A DNA stretch of 64,000 nt from Galerina marginata (taxonomy: Eukaryota; Basidiomycota; Agaricomycetes; Agaricales; Galerinaceae). A model generated the notes under the pieces. The model did not search any database and was not told where the DNA came from. It was given only the letters and a program-made list of their open reading frames with translations. Location of the stretch: the NCBI GenBank assembly GCA_023014335.1, contig JAECYW010000007.1, positions 2,666,001 through 2,730,000 of the forward strand, written 5' to 3'. Positions 20,406 to 31,056 of the stretch are shown here, piece by piece. The translations under genes were made by a program, and so were the position numbers. Every line of letters begins with the position of its first letter. The stretch's first letter is position 1.

Positions 20406-22471
20406 CATGTGTGCACCCGAAAAGTTACGAGACTCCAAGATTCGGGCCAAGGAACGAGAGCCACTATTAACCGGTCCTGAGGTCGGCAAACAACGCCCGG
20501 AAGCCAATTGAGATATTGAGCGACGAGTATGGGCAGCTCTCACCATTTTTTTGACAACGGAGAACCCGAGGTGTTGAGAACGAAGGAAATTGTACAAATA
20601 ATCCAGACCCAAGGATCTCTACATCTAGCCCAGACAACCACGTATCAGAGACGTGTAACATGAATAGGTTATTCATAATTGCTAATAAAAGCCGCATCTC
20701 CCATCCAGTGTGCGAGTACCAAAGAAATACGGGAAATGGCAAATTGAAAGCAGTTTACAGGGCTATGAATGGCTCGTGCAAGGAGTTGGCCAAACCTTGC
20801 GCGCGGAGAGACGCCGGCCAAGCCTCTGCAAAGAGGGAACGAAGATCAGTTGGTAGTCAGGTCGAAGGCCGATGGCTGTTGATGCAGGCAATGGTTGATG
20901 TTCCCAGATACTAGTTGTACCATCACTGATCATGCACACGGGGTCGAAAAATATCCTGGCAGTGATTCGTCGTCGCAGATGACTTTGAATGAATTCAAGG
21001 GATCTTTAGGATTGATCCAAAGGCAAGATAGCGTACACTAGGTTGGTCAAAGCTTCGAGAAATAGGCGATCAGCTCGATATTAAAAAATATAAGCGAAAG
21101 AGATGATCGCGGCAGCCTGGAAACGTAATTCAAAGTTTGGCTGTTACATTTGGAATAAACAACAGCCAGAACTGCTCGTCGGGGATTAAGAAAAAAAACC
21201 AAACTGCTCGTCGTTGTCAACAACTCTCAACTGCTACGTATACGTGCTGAATGTTGAATTACCCTGATTTTTTGCTTTGGTTCTGAGTCAGCTCTAGCGT
21301 CAGCACTTTTTTGATGCAGATGGATAGCAACTGCCCTTACTAGCGAACCCGGATAGAAAACCGACATTTCGTCAACATTTTGTTGGAAATAACTTTCAGA
21401 CGTCATTTTTTCATTTGCCAGCGTCAACCAACTGATTCTTCAAGACACTGCCCACCATGGACCCAGGTTAGTTAAGCACCCTGTCAATTACAATATCATT
21501 CTCATTAATTCGTTTCAGGAACCAGTTACTTCCCAACCAAGTGACTCGATCCGAGTCACCAGGAGCTCAAGAGGGACGCTACGTGTCATTTCCAATTGCT
21601 ACAACAATTTTTAGTCCAGTATTAACCTTCAAGTTTGAGGCCTTCAGATTCATTTGGAGGGTCGTGCTCACATTTGATCCGCTTTCCCTCGTAAATAGTT
21701 TGTCATGCTTATTGCCAGGTATGCCTTCTGCCTTCATTCAAAGTCGCCATTCTGATTCAGTGATCACTCTACCCTCTAGCCCTTTGTCCCAAATTTGATG
21801 CTAAAGTCCAAGGAATAAAATGGCTCAAAAAGCTGTCCCGTACCTTTCTACGTTTTGTTTTTGGGCACCCACAGCGGTCAACCATTCTTGGCATTCGTCA
21901 AAGTTTATGTGACCTTCCCAAAGATAGAAATGGCCACTCGGACCGTTCCAATGTTAGACGGGATACAAATAGTTCCTCGAAAACGTCCGAGGTCTGAATT
22001 GAAGGGGTGTGGCGCATTAATTTCGGCCATGGTTAAACAGTTAATCCCTGTTCCTAGCATGAGTTTTGTTCACGAAAACAGGAGGAACTATTGAGGTCGG
22101 AATCCCAATTCATCAAATGTACTTTCCATTTAATTTGGGTGTTCTAGACAGCCAAAATTTCCGTCAGGACGATGAGAAGCAGAGCCACGGCCCACCATCC
22201 GAATCTCAAGGCTTGCCCGTTGCTTTGAACACGGTCCCGCCTTACTAACCACGATGTATTTCTTTCGGCGTACCAAGGAGGTGGGACGCCGGCCAAGTCG
22301 ACTGTGTTATCCAGTTTTGACTCTCGAGAAAGTCCCTCCTGGCCTACCAGTTACCGCGGAGTTTCCAACGAGTGAACATAACCAGGACGACAGGTCTCGT
22401 TGCGTTTGTCTACAGACGTTACAATGATAAAAGCCCATTCCAAACACACAAGTACGTCGCCATCAGATAAC
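20406..22471. other. Gene-poor stretch, possible 5' exons of the downstream lectin-like gene
   Basis: Several short open frames, none recognisable. ATGGACCCAG followed by GTTAGT at about 21456 would make a small first exon, but the obvious acceptor leads to a stop. I see no repeats that pair with the rest of the window. Confidence 0.3.
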
Positions 22472-23193
22472 CTTGTTCCTTATCATCCCAAATCCAAACG
22501 TCCGCTACAGAATCCAAAATGTCGATTTTGGCACCATTCTAGAGTGGCAATTCAACGTCGACCTGCTCATGCGCGCTGTGGACGATGAGTTGAAGCAACA
22601 GGTAGGATTTTCTGATTACCGCTGGAGGTATATACACTTTTAATTCTCGGAGCGACAGTGCACAGTGGTACTTCAGGAGATTTTCCGACGGGATCTTCGA
22701 AATACGGAGTGCGGACGACCTCATTTACATGGCCGAAGCTTCCGTTGATAAGTCTGGGTACAGTGCTAGCCTAAATGTCCTAGCTGTCTCTTCATTCTGT
22801 TCAAAATAGTTATGCTCCTGCCCACAGAGCGGGGCCAATTTTTTGCCTCGACCCTGACAGCAGAAAGTTCTTACAACATACGGATTATTACAATGGGTAT
22901 GTGGGCGGGTACCATGCTCCGACTTTAGGCGACGCCCGCTCTCAGAACGCCTTCTTAGTGAGGTCATTTGGAGGTCCACCGTACAGATACGAACTTACCG
23001 GCGTTAGAGGAACATTGGTTATTGCGTGGCAGGATGTTAAAGATGGGACTTATGTGAGCTTATTGCCTGTGTTTTGGCGGTCCTGACATCATGTAATGTG
23101 CAGCTTGATTTCCGGGACACGGACCCAAATCTCAGAATGAATGACAACGTCCGGACCGGTCATAGTGTTTGGGAGTTTTTTCCAAAGCCTTGA
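22472..23193 (+). CDS. 3' exons of a possible beta-trefoil (ricin-B-like) lectin gene
   Basis: Exons about 22472-22601, 22666-22757, 22827-23053 and 23104-23193 join in frame and end at TGA 23191-23193. The protein reads NPNVRYRIQNVDFGTILEW ... VDDELKQQ | WYFRRFSDGIFEIRSADDLIYMA ... GAGPIFCLDPDSRKFLQH ... PPYRYELTGVRGTLVIAWQD ... LRMNDNV ... VWEFFPKP. The recurring pattern (Y-x-I-x-N, G-T-x-L, Q-x-W, F-x-I-R-S) is that of beta-trefoil carbohydrate-binding folds. I cannot place the true start, which lies upstream, and no close family member is recognised. The first exon boundary is a guess: the frame is open from an in-frame CAG at about 22467. An alternative is an unknown fungal protein of similar fold. 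Confidence 0.45.
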
Positions 23194-23775
23194 CCCAGCT
23201 GCTTTTCTTTTTCTGAGCGTTCGTAGGTCACAAGAACTACAGGGAGTTGTTACATTGTAAAAGAATCGAATCGAAAGGGACATGGGGTTTCTAAATGTGC
23301 AGTGAGGCAAGGGTCATGCTGAATCATTTGAACCGTCTATTCGGCTCTCTGCTGATAATTATCCCCTGTTCTATCTAACGTTTGCTTAAGCGATGCATGA
23401 GGAAAGCGCGAGGACGACCATGACGCTCCGGTCCGCGCACCCGAAAGGGTCCATTTACGTATAGGGGCCGGATCATCTGCGCCTAGCTCCTTTATTAACA
23501 ACCACCACCATTCAATTTTGCCTTCTCTCTTTTCGCCCCCTCGTAGCCCAAGCTTTTGAGGGATTTCTGACTTATACTGAACTTTCATTCTGGGAAGAAT
23601 CTCGGAATACGTGGACACTCGAACGAACGTGTGTTCGTTGGTTGGTTGGTAACGAATTCGATTGTAAGTTTGAAACCGGTTCTCGACGACTGCCAGCGGA
23701 ATGAGATGCTGATAAACCTCGGTCTTTCCAGGTACTTAAACAATTTGATCTCCTTAGCTTGCTCTTTCGAACACA
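23194..23775. other. Spacer upstream of the URC1-like gene, no gene seen
   Basis: No coding frame stands out. A GTTGGTTGGTTGG run occurs at about 23637, shortly before the URC1-like ATG at 23776. It presumably contains that gene's promoter. Confidence 0.4.
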
Positions 23776-26132
23776 ATGCCGGTCTCAGACGCGATATTGA
23801 CCCAGATCTTGGGGCAGCTGGAAGCCATGCAGGTGGCGCAGCAGACGATGCAAGCGAAGGTAAGTTTACATGCATATTTGCCTTCATTTGCGCCGAGGAG
23901 TCGACCTTGCTCGTCTGGTACTCTTTTTATACGCTAGAAGCTTTCGTTGCTCCTCCGATTCTTTTTAATTTTACCGTTGCTTGTCAAATTGTCCGATGCT
24001 CACGCTCATTCCCTCACCAGCTCGATGCCTTATCTCTGGAGAAGACGGCCACGTCTCCACTTGAACCGAAACCCGTGCAAGGCATCCCAAATCTTTCTAC
24101 TTCTTCACCGGCACCTTCCCTTGGCCTCGCAACCACCGTGGTTAATGGTGACAATCAGCAACTCCCTTCTCCTGCACCTGAACCACATCGAACTGCCCTA
24201 GTCAGCAGTCCTCCGGCGACTGGACCGAAGAAGGCAGCGTTGACGGACAAGGAGAGAGAGAAATTGCTGTATCCTGGTCGTGTAAACCTCACCAGTAAGT
24301 ATTGTCCTCCGTACGCGTATTCCTCTTTCCTACGCTTTATCAGCGATTTTTGCGTTGGCGATCTAGAACCGGCTCGTTATCTCGCCGTCTTCTCGACGCC
24401 CATTTCCCTCGCACACGAAATCGTTTTGATTACGCGAAGCTACCACTAGTCACATTAGTTTCTTTTTCACACTCGCGTATACCTTCTACCATTTGACGGC
24501 TGACGCACTTCTTTCACTGTAGCATACCCCGACCAGCACGGCATCGCGCCCCACTTGCTCCACTGGGGAGCCCCCACCGCCGCCGAGCGCGGCCCTGTGA
24601 TCTGCTCCCGCCTCCCATCCTCCATCAAGCACCGCAATGCCATCGGCGCGCATTCAGGCTCCTACTCTATATACCGCGCCCTCTCCATCGCCATGGGCGC
24701 GCTCAACCCCACTCACAAGCCCGACTACAGCAACACCGAGCCTCCTGTGTCCATCCCGCCCAACCCCTGCCTGGGCGGACCCGAGCAAGATCGTGTCGTT
24801 CGACCCATGGGGCCACCTTGTGCCGATCGTCTTCCGCGAGGAGGTGGAGGGTCGTGGCTTGGATGTGCGCCCGAGCATCGCGGTAACGAAGGCACATTTG
24901 AAGATGAGCGAGCTGGACGATGCGGCGAGGAGGGGCGATATTGTGGTCGATGGGAGCGTGGTACTGAGGAGTCGTCCGTTGATGAATGTGGATGGTACCC
25001 CGAGCGATGCAGAGCCAGGGTGTGGAGGTGAATGTGAGCAAGGCGGCTGTTGAGCCTGTGTGGTATCTACCTGGTGTGGCGGAGAGGTTTGGGATGTGCG
25101 TTGCCCAGTCTTTGTGTTCATTCTGTTGTGTTTTAACAGTTTATTTCTTGATAGATCAGAGAGCCTTTTGAGGCGGGCACTATTCGAAGATACCGGCGGG
25201 ATGTATCCCGAGCTGATTACGCGTCCGGACATCAAGGTCTTCTTGCCCCCAATCGGGAATTTGACTGTCTATATCTGTACGTATCTCCTTTTTCTTCTTC
25301 TTAGTTGATCGTCGAGTTAACATGGCTTTTTCTTGTTTCTTTTTCGTCATCGCAGTTGGAAACCCGGCGTTTATGTCTGATGAAAGCAAGGTTCTTACCC
25401 TTCGCGTTCATGATGAATGTCTGTTTGTTTCTCTCAGCTCGTCCTATAGAGCCTTTGCTAATGTCGTTGTAGGTAATGGTTCGGACGTCTTTGGGTCAGA
25501 CATATGTACTTGCAAGCCATATCTTACGTACGCTATCGAGGAGTGCATACGTGGAGCCCAGAAAGGCATGTTTCACATTTCCTCTCTTTTATTTCTTGTA
25601 TTGAATGAGTTTTCTAACCTTGGCATTTATTTGCCTTTTTCAAGGCGGCGTCGGAGTGGTTGTATATTTCCGCAAAGAAGGAAGAGCTCTCGGAGAGGTC
25701 ACAAAGTGGGTTTCCTTCTTCCTCTCTTCTTCCTAATTGTTTCTAATGAGTCCTATTCCTAGATACCTCGTCTACAACCTCCGCAAACGCGGCGGCGACT
25801 CCGCCGACAAGTACTTTAAATCCACCGAGATGATCGCAGGCGTGAAAGACATGCGCTTCCAAGCGCTCATGCCCGACGTCCTGCACTGGCTCGGCATAAA
25901 GAAGGTCGACAAGATGGTGTCCATGAGCGACATGAAGTACGACTGCGATCGTGAAGAGTGGGATTCCCATTTTGGAGCGGTACGATATACCCGACCACCT
26001 GATTCCGCCGGACTCACGGGTGGAAGATCGATGCTAAGATCGCGGCTGGGTATTTCTCGAGCGGCAAGCAGGTGACGGAAGCGGATTTAGGTGAAGACTG
26101 TTGGGAGAACTTGGGAGGAGACGGAGCATTGA
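23776..26132 (+). pseudogene. URC1: URC1/GTP-cyclohydrolase-II-like gene with five +1 frameshifts
   Basis: Family: fungal URC1-like proteins (GTP cyclohydrolase N-terminal domain plus GTP cyclohydrolase II domain), linked to uracil catabolism in yeasts; the link here is by family only. It starts MPVSDAILTQILGQLEAM (short coiled coil), then a Pro/Ser linker (exon 2 from 24021). The N-domain has HGIAPHLLHWGAP ... GAHSGSYSIYRAL ... IVSFDPWGHLVP ... ITKAH-like VTKAHLKM. The catalytic domain has RRALFEDTGGMYPELITR, a zinc-type C-x10-C-x-C (DECNGSDVFGSDICTC), VVVYFRKEGRALGEVTKYLVYN and SADKYF. To follow the family the frame must drop one base at each of 24764-24768, 25018-25021, 25943-25944, 26024-26025 and 26098-26099; it then ends ...TWEETEH at TGA 26130-26132. 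One intron (after GAQK) has a GC donor. Real decay or consensus error cannot be told apart here. Confidence 0.8.
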
Positions 26133-26776
26133 GCGATGTGGGTAATCGACTCTTGTACTTCTTAATCTTGACTAGTTTGTTTTTCCATCGGCGTGTGAGA
26201 GTCTAAGGCTGTGTTGTGTCCTGTACATACGATATTCCTAGAAACGAAGGATTAGATTTTTTGTCTCTCTTTATCTATTGCACACTTATCGAGAAGAATT
26301 CACAACTTACTGTACCGCTTTCCTCATTCGTGAATCAGTAAAACCCTAAACCTCTTTTTGAATGTCTGCTCCATATTCTATGTTTTCGGTTAACAATATC
26401 CAACCCTCCTTGGTACCTCTGACTTCCATGAATTTTTGCAATAGAGATGTCCATAATTATTTCACTGACTGCGCAAATTTGACGTGACCATCCCACCTTC
26501 TGGCACTAGAAATGAAATCGTCGAATGCAAGCTTTAATTCTAAAAAAAATTCAGCCAGAATGATCAAATACTGGCCCTCGGTCATCTAGACGATGGCCTT
26601 CAAAAGCATCCCATTTCATTCTTGTTAACGACAACGTTAACATTAAATATCGTCATCATCCAACAAGGGTTCTATATGCTCATGAATAGCGATCGGAAAT
26701 CCAACCCCTTTCCTCCATTCAAGAAAGGCCCCTAGCACGCCACTAGAGCGGGCTGGATCTTGTCCTAGGCCTATGG
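26133..26776. other. Tail-to-tail spacer, no gene seen
   Basis: 3' flanks of the URC1-like gene and the F-box gene. The string CTCATGAATAGCGATCGGAAATCC at about 26681 recurs with two changes near 28429, at the other side of the F-box gene. It may be a duplication footprint around that gene. Confidence 0.5.
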
Positions 26777-28207
26777 CTACGAGTTGTCAAACGTGACAAC
26801 GTTGGGAAGCAGCGCAGAAGAGTGATTCTGGGATAATCTATGGATGACGTCGATGCTGCTTAACGTTGTGTCGAGTTTAGTCACGGAGGAGAAAGAAGAC
26901 TCTAGAAGAAGCTGAAATGGGGCATGCAAAGCCGTTTCTCGTTTACTGAGATAGGGGGCTGTGAGGGATAGTTCGGTCGCGCAGGAGAAGCACGAGGATG
27001 TGAAAATGTTGAGGAAAAATATAATTGGCCCAGCGGATTGGTCGGCGTTGACGAATGGATTGGAATAACAGACGTCCATGACATTCAGAGTGGATGGGTA
27101 AGTTGCGACATCGATATCAAAGATTCGGAATTCCCAGTCGCTTAATGACATAGTAATTCTTTTTGGCGAATAAATCTGGCAATAATTCTCTATAGCGACG
27201 ACGAGACTGTCCTTGATGCTGGAGAGGTCTTCGCATGCAGTTATGTCCTCGCTAACTGTGTGTAATCTATACGAACATCCTTTGCCCGGTCTCAGCGCCT
27301 GGATTAGGGGGACCAATACGGGCACATTGGCCCAGGTATCCCATCGTTGTAGATGTGGGAGATGTATAATCACAGGTGAATACTCGTCTTTATATATGTG
27401 TTGACCCAAGTATAGTGACTCGAGAAGAGGCGTGGAGCGAAGAGCTGAGAGGAGCTGAGAAAGGGGGATTGAGTTCGTGAGGGAAATTTCACGAAGGTTG
27501 GATGTCCACCCCGGATCGAGGTCTGGCAGGACTGACTTTCGCGTCGAGCGTAAAGGACCGCAGCATAGGTGCCTGATTGTCGAATAGCATGTATAGTGGA
27601 GGCCAGTCACGGCCACTTTCGTTCTGATATACGTGTGAACGAATCGTTGCGCTGAACACCTGGAGGCGAGGCGCCTTTCTGGTAAGCACCTCTAATGTTA
27701 CGGGATCGATATTTTCCGAAATCGGGCCGAGGGTGACGACGAGTCTTTCGACTCTTTCCCAGTGTTTATAGAGGATAGAGCTGAAGTACGCTTCTAACTC
27801 TTTACGGTAATCGCTCCATGAACTTATCACCTACTCGACCGCGAATCCAGAGTGGCGCCGCTCCAGTGCGCCTGAGGACCTCGTCTCTCCAACGTGACGG
27901 TAAGTTGATTTAGCAAGTTCAAGTCAATAAGTCTCCCCCATATCGATGGCGATGCCAGTATAAGCCTCCTCCAACCTTGGCAAACTTGCGATGCCATTCG
28001 AATAGCCAGCAACGGTGAGGTTTCGTCTGTTTCAGTCGTGGCTTTGGTGTCGAAGCCAGAGCATTTTTCGTCAGTGATTGTCAGGAAGATGCGCCACATA
28101 ATGTCCTGGCTGACCCGTGCAAGGATCAGGGCCATTTTTGACTCGGGAATGGTCCTTGTTTGCGTAGTGAGGCTTTGTTGAAAAAGGGATTCAGAGCAGA
28201 TAACCAT
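26777..28207 (-). pseudogene. F-box/leucine-rich-repeat-type protein with three +1 frameshifts
   Basis: Probable SCF ubiquitin-ligase substrate receptor of the large Agaricomycete F-box family. The F-box region reads ALILARVSQDIMWRIFL ... IRMASQVCQGWRRLILASPSIWGRLIDLNLL. It continues, across frames, WRDEVLRRTGAAPLWIRGRV, then KELEAYFSSILYKHWERVERLVVTL, then a weak LRR-like tail (SNLREISLTNSIPLSQLLSA; LESLYLG; LPHLQRW) ending LLPNVVTFDNS. Continuity needs removal of one base at each of 27891-27892, 27830-27831 and 27529-27530. No intron could do this. The start is uncertain: ATG at 28207 or 28135, and the frame is open to 28402. Confidence 0.72.
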
Positions 28208-28533
28208 CGGTGGCTGTGCTGCCGATACGGAAGCGGATTTGGTGAAGACAGTTGTCAGTTGGATAACTTGGCAGGAGTCGGAGCATGGAGCAATCGTGGT
28301 GTATCGCAACTTACCCAGTCCCACTTCCCTTATTCTTAAATCAGTACGTATCTGACTTGAATCAAATTTGCTCAGTAAAGAATCTAAAGATGAGCGCATC
28401 ATGGTCCCAAAGGCACTCTATAGGCTCATGAATAGTGATCGGAAATCCGGCCCCGCTTCACAATGGCCAGACGCGCCAGGTGCTGCGTCCGTTCTTGTCT
28501 TATCGTTAGGTATATACGTCAGTAATTACAGAA

Positions 28534-31056
28534 CTATAAGGTTGATCTAATAACCAAAGCCTGTGAGATATCCAGTGGGTCGTATATTATTTTTGCTGGA
28601 GTCCTACAAAGCGCTGTCAACATGTTTGCTGTGTCAGGAACAAGAGACACCAACCTTTTCTCAACGCCCTACAATGGAATATGATTGAGAGTCGACTGAG
28701 CATGATGCAAAGAACACTCACAGCTTCCATCCATGCAACCTGAACCCTCAACTCCGTCAGTCCAAACAACATCACAAGGTTACACTTCACTTCGTAATAT
28801 GCACTGCCATCAACTTTATTGAAGCTAGGTACAAAGAGATTTGTCAAATCAAACTCGACGGTGCAGAGTTGCGTGTAGTTTTCTAGAGCATAAGAAAATC
28901 AGCTTGCCTACATGGAAAGGATACTCGATTCACGACTCGCCTTTATCCTCGTCAATCCACTCTGGATTTGGATTGGACCCTCGGTAGCCCCAAATTCGGG
29001 CGGTAAGCTGATTTGCTCCATTGTCTCTAAACTGGTGGGTAAATAGGACCCCTACGAAACTCTGTGGTCTCGGAAACCTGTGTATCCTGCATGGGGATAT
29101 TTATCAGAGTCGTATATCAGTGTCGCAAAAGAAATGTTTACCTTGGCTAATATCACGGCAAACCCATCTTTTATGCGTCTTGTGCCGTCAAGGCCATCAA
29201 AGACTTTTCCTCCCCTCTCCCTGTGATCGGGGTAAAGAGGATTAAACACTGGGGCAACAGGGACACCATAGGTTAATTTCGAGACTCTGGTTCGGACGAA
29301 GTGGTCCAGGTAGAACGACACAGCACCCTCAGAGACAGCTTTGTTTCTTAACGTGCACTATTTCAATTGGAGGTGATCAAACAAAAAAGAGGACTCACGC
29401 AGGGCTTTCAGGAATAAAAAGGCTCAGTCCCGATGACTTCAAGGACCGTTTGACCTCAGAGGCTAACCAAGGACTCGCGGAAAACCCCCCCACAAACACA
29501 ACATGCTGGAGACTATGTTAACTTCAGTGATTATTCCCAATTACTATTCAGCTCACCGAGATAGGTTCCTTTGACGAATTGAATTGTTCTAAGACAGCTT
29601 GTACAATGCAATCCACAGAACCTCGAAAGAAGGAAGCGACTTTATCTCTGGGAAAAAAGTAGCGCGAATTGAATTTAATAATCGACGGGTGAACAATATT
29701 AATTCAAATCATACCCTGCCAGTTTCAATTGTCCAAAGCGAATGTTGTGGGTTACATCGTTGTCTCTCATGGACCCGAATTTTATATATTGCGGGTCATT
29801 TGCGTCCTTGAACCTTAGTTTGGTAGTAGTGTCGAATGTTCGAACAATATGATCAATGTCGTCAAGGTAGGGCGAACCGTCGAGAAAGTCTAGAGGGCGT
29901 GTAACTGAAAGCGCATCAGTTTGTGAATGGACGGGACGTACCCTCAAGGAAGATACGAGCATGAAGGGTTACGAAAACAGACCCTTGTAAACGACCTAGA
30001 TGCAGCCAGTAAGACAAGAGGGATGCAATGAGGAAAATTACCACTGACATTGAGGTATCGCAATTTCTTCAATTGTGTGTTTGGGGGCTTTAGCAGTTCG
30101 GCGATAGGAGCTTAGGTCGATAGTTCCTCCTCCAGCGTCAATTATAATAACACCTTCACCATTCTGGAACATCAATTGTAAAGCTCATTGTCGGAATGAA
30201 TAGAATGAATGGACAACAGTACTTACATCCATGACACCATCGGGTAAACCGTTTCGAACGGAAAAATGGAGACTCGCCTCCCCTTCTGTTACAAAGGAAA
30301 GGCGTGAGTGTCCCGTTTCGGTGTCCGGTATTAGGCCTGCCAGGACTGCAGCTTTGCGCATTTGACTTTGCTCCCTGCCCTCCCATCCGTTAGGATGAGA
30401 AAGAACGAAGTCAATATCTCCTTTAACGTCCGACCAGAGACTTTCTCCGTTGGCATGTGCAATTTGAATGTAAGACGCTGCACATTGAAAAAGGTACTTA
30501 AGGAAATCGGCCAAAACGTGGATAACCGTCTTGTTCAATGGCAATGGAGGGATCTTCTTAAGGCCTTCATGTTCTCCGACCTTGGAACGGAGGTGCAACT
30601 TGAACCTGGGTAGTACCGATGAGCAAGGGGGGGTAAGATTGAACACCAAAAGACGGAATACCATTCTATTTTGATCCAGTTTTCCTCTTCAGCAAGCTCA
30701 TATGCTTGATCCTCCGCAGCCTCTGCCCCTACAGCACGCACTTTGCCTGATCTGTCGTAGTAAATAATTGTTGGAATCTTTGACGAGCCACCGGAGTGTG
30801 AGTGCCCGGGAAACCTTTGAGGGGACGTTAATTCAAGACACAATGACGAGCTGGACGGTGTATATACCTCGTTACACCTTTGATTTCCGGGATCTGCCCT
30901 GGGTCGAGGATACTGCGTTGGGCGATTATCAGCCAAGAGTTCATTCTGACAGGTGACAGCAACTTGCCTGTATGAGATCCCACTGAACGTGGTACCGACA
31001 TCGAAAGCGATGACTAGTCGCCTCCGCAGGCCACGAAAAGGCGTACTGTAAGACAT
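28534..31056 (-). CDS. Hsp70-like actin-fold ATPase, copy 1 (intact)
   Basis: Member of the Hsp70/actin-like ATPase family that is greatly expanded in mushrooms; function unknown and unlikely to be a housekeeping chaperone. It starts MSYSTPFRGLRRRLVIAFDVGTTFSGISY, with phosphate-1 motif DVGTT. The second exon SILDPGQIPEIKGVTR follows a GC-AG intron. Later blocks: FPGHSHSGGSSKIPTIIYYD, NWIKIEW | FKLHLRSK, DIDFVLSHPNGWEG, phosphate-2 motif IIIDAGGGTIDLSSY (about 30140), the adenosine-site motif VVFVGGFSASPW (about 29490), then KAVSEGAVSFYLDHFVRTRVSKL. It ends EKR | TPAKIIYD and then a copy-specific tail to TAG at 28534. All exons I checked join in phase, with about a dozen introns. It is most like copies 2 and 3 at 40674-48661 and 53362-55866. 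There is no substrate-binding domain of Hsp70 length. Confidence 0.82.

Noticed and set aside
24654..25235. Long minus-strand frames opposite the URC1-like gene
   Set aside because: GC-rich coding exons leave the opposite strand open; no recognisable protein.
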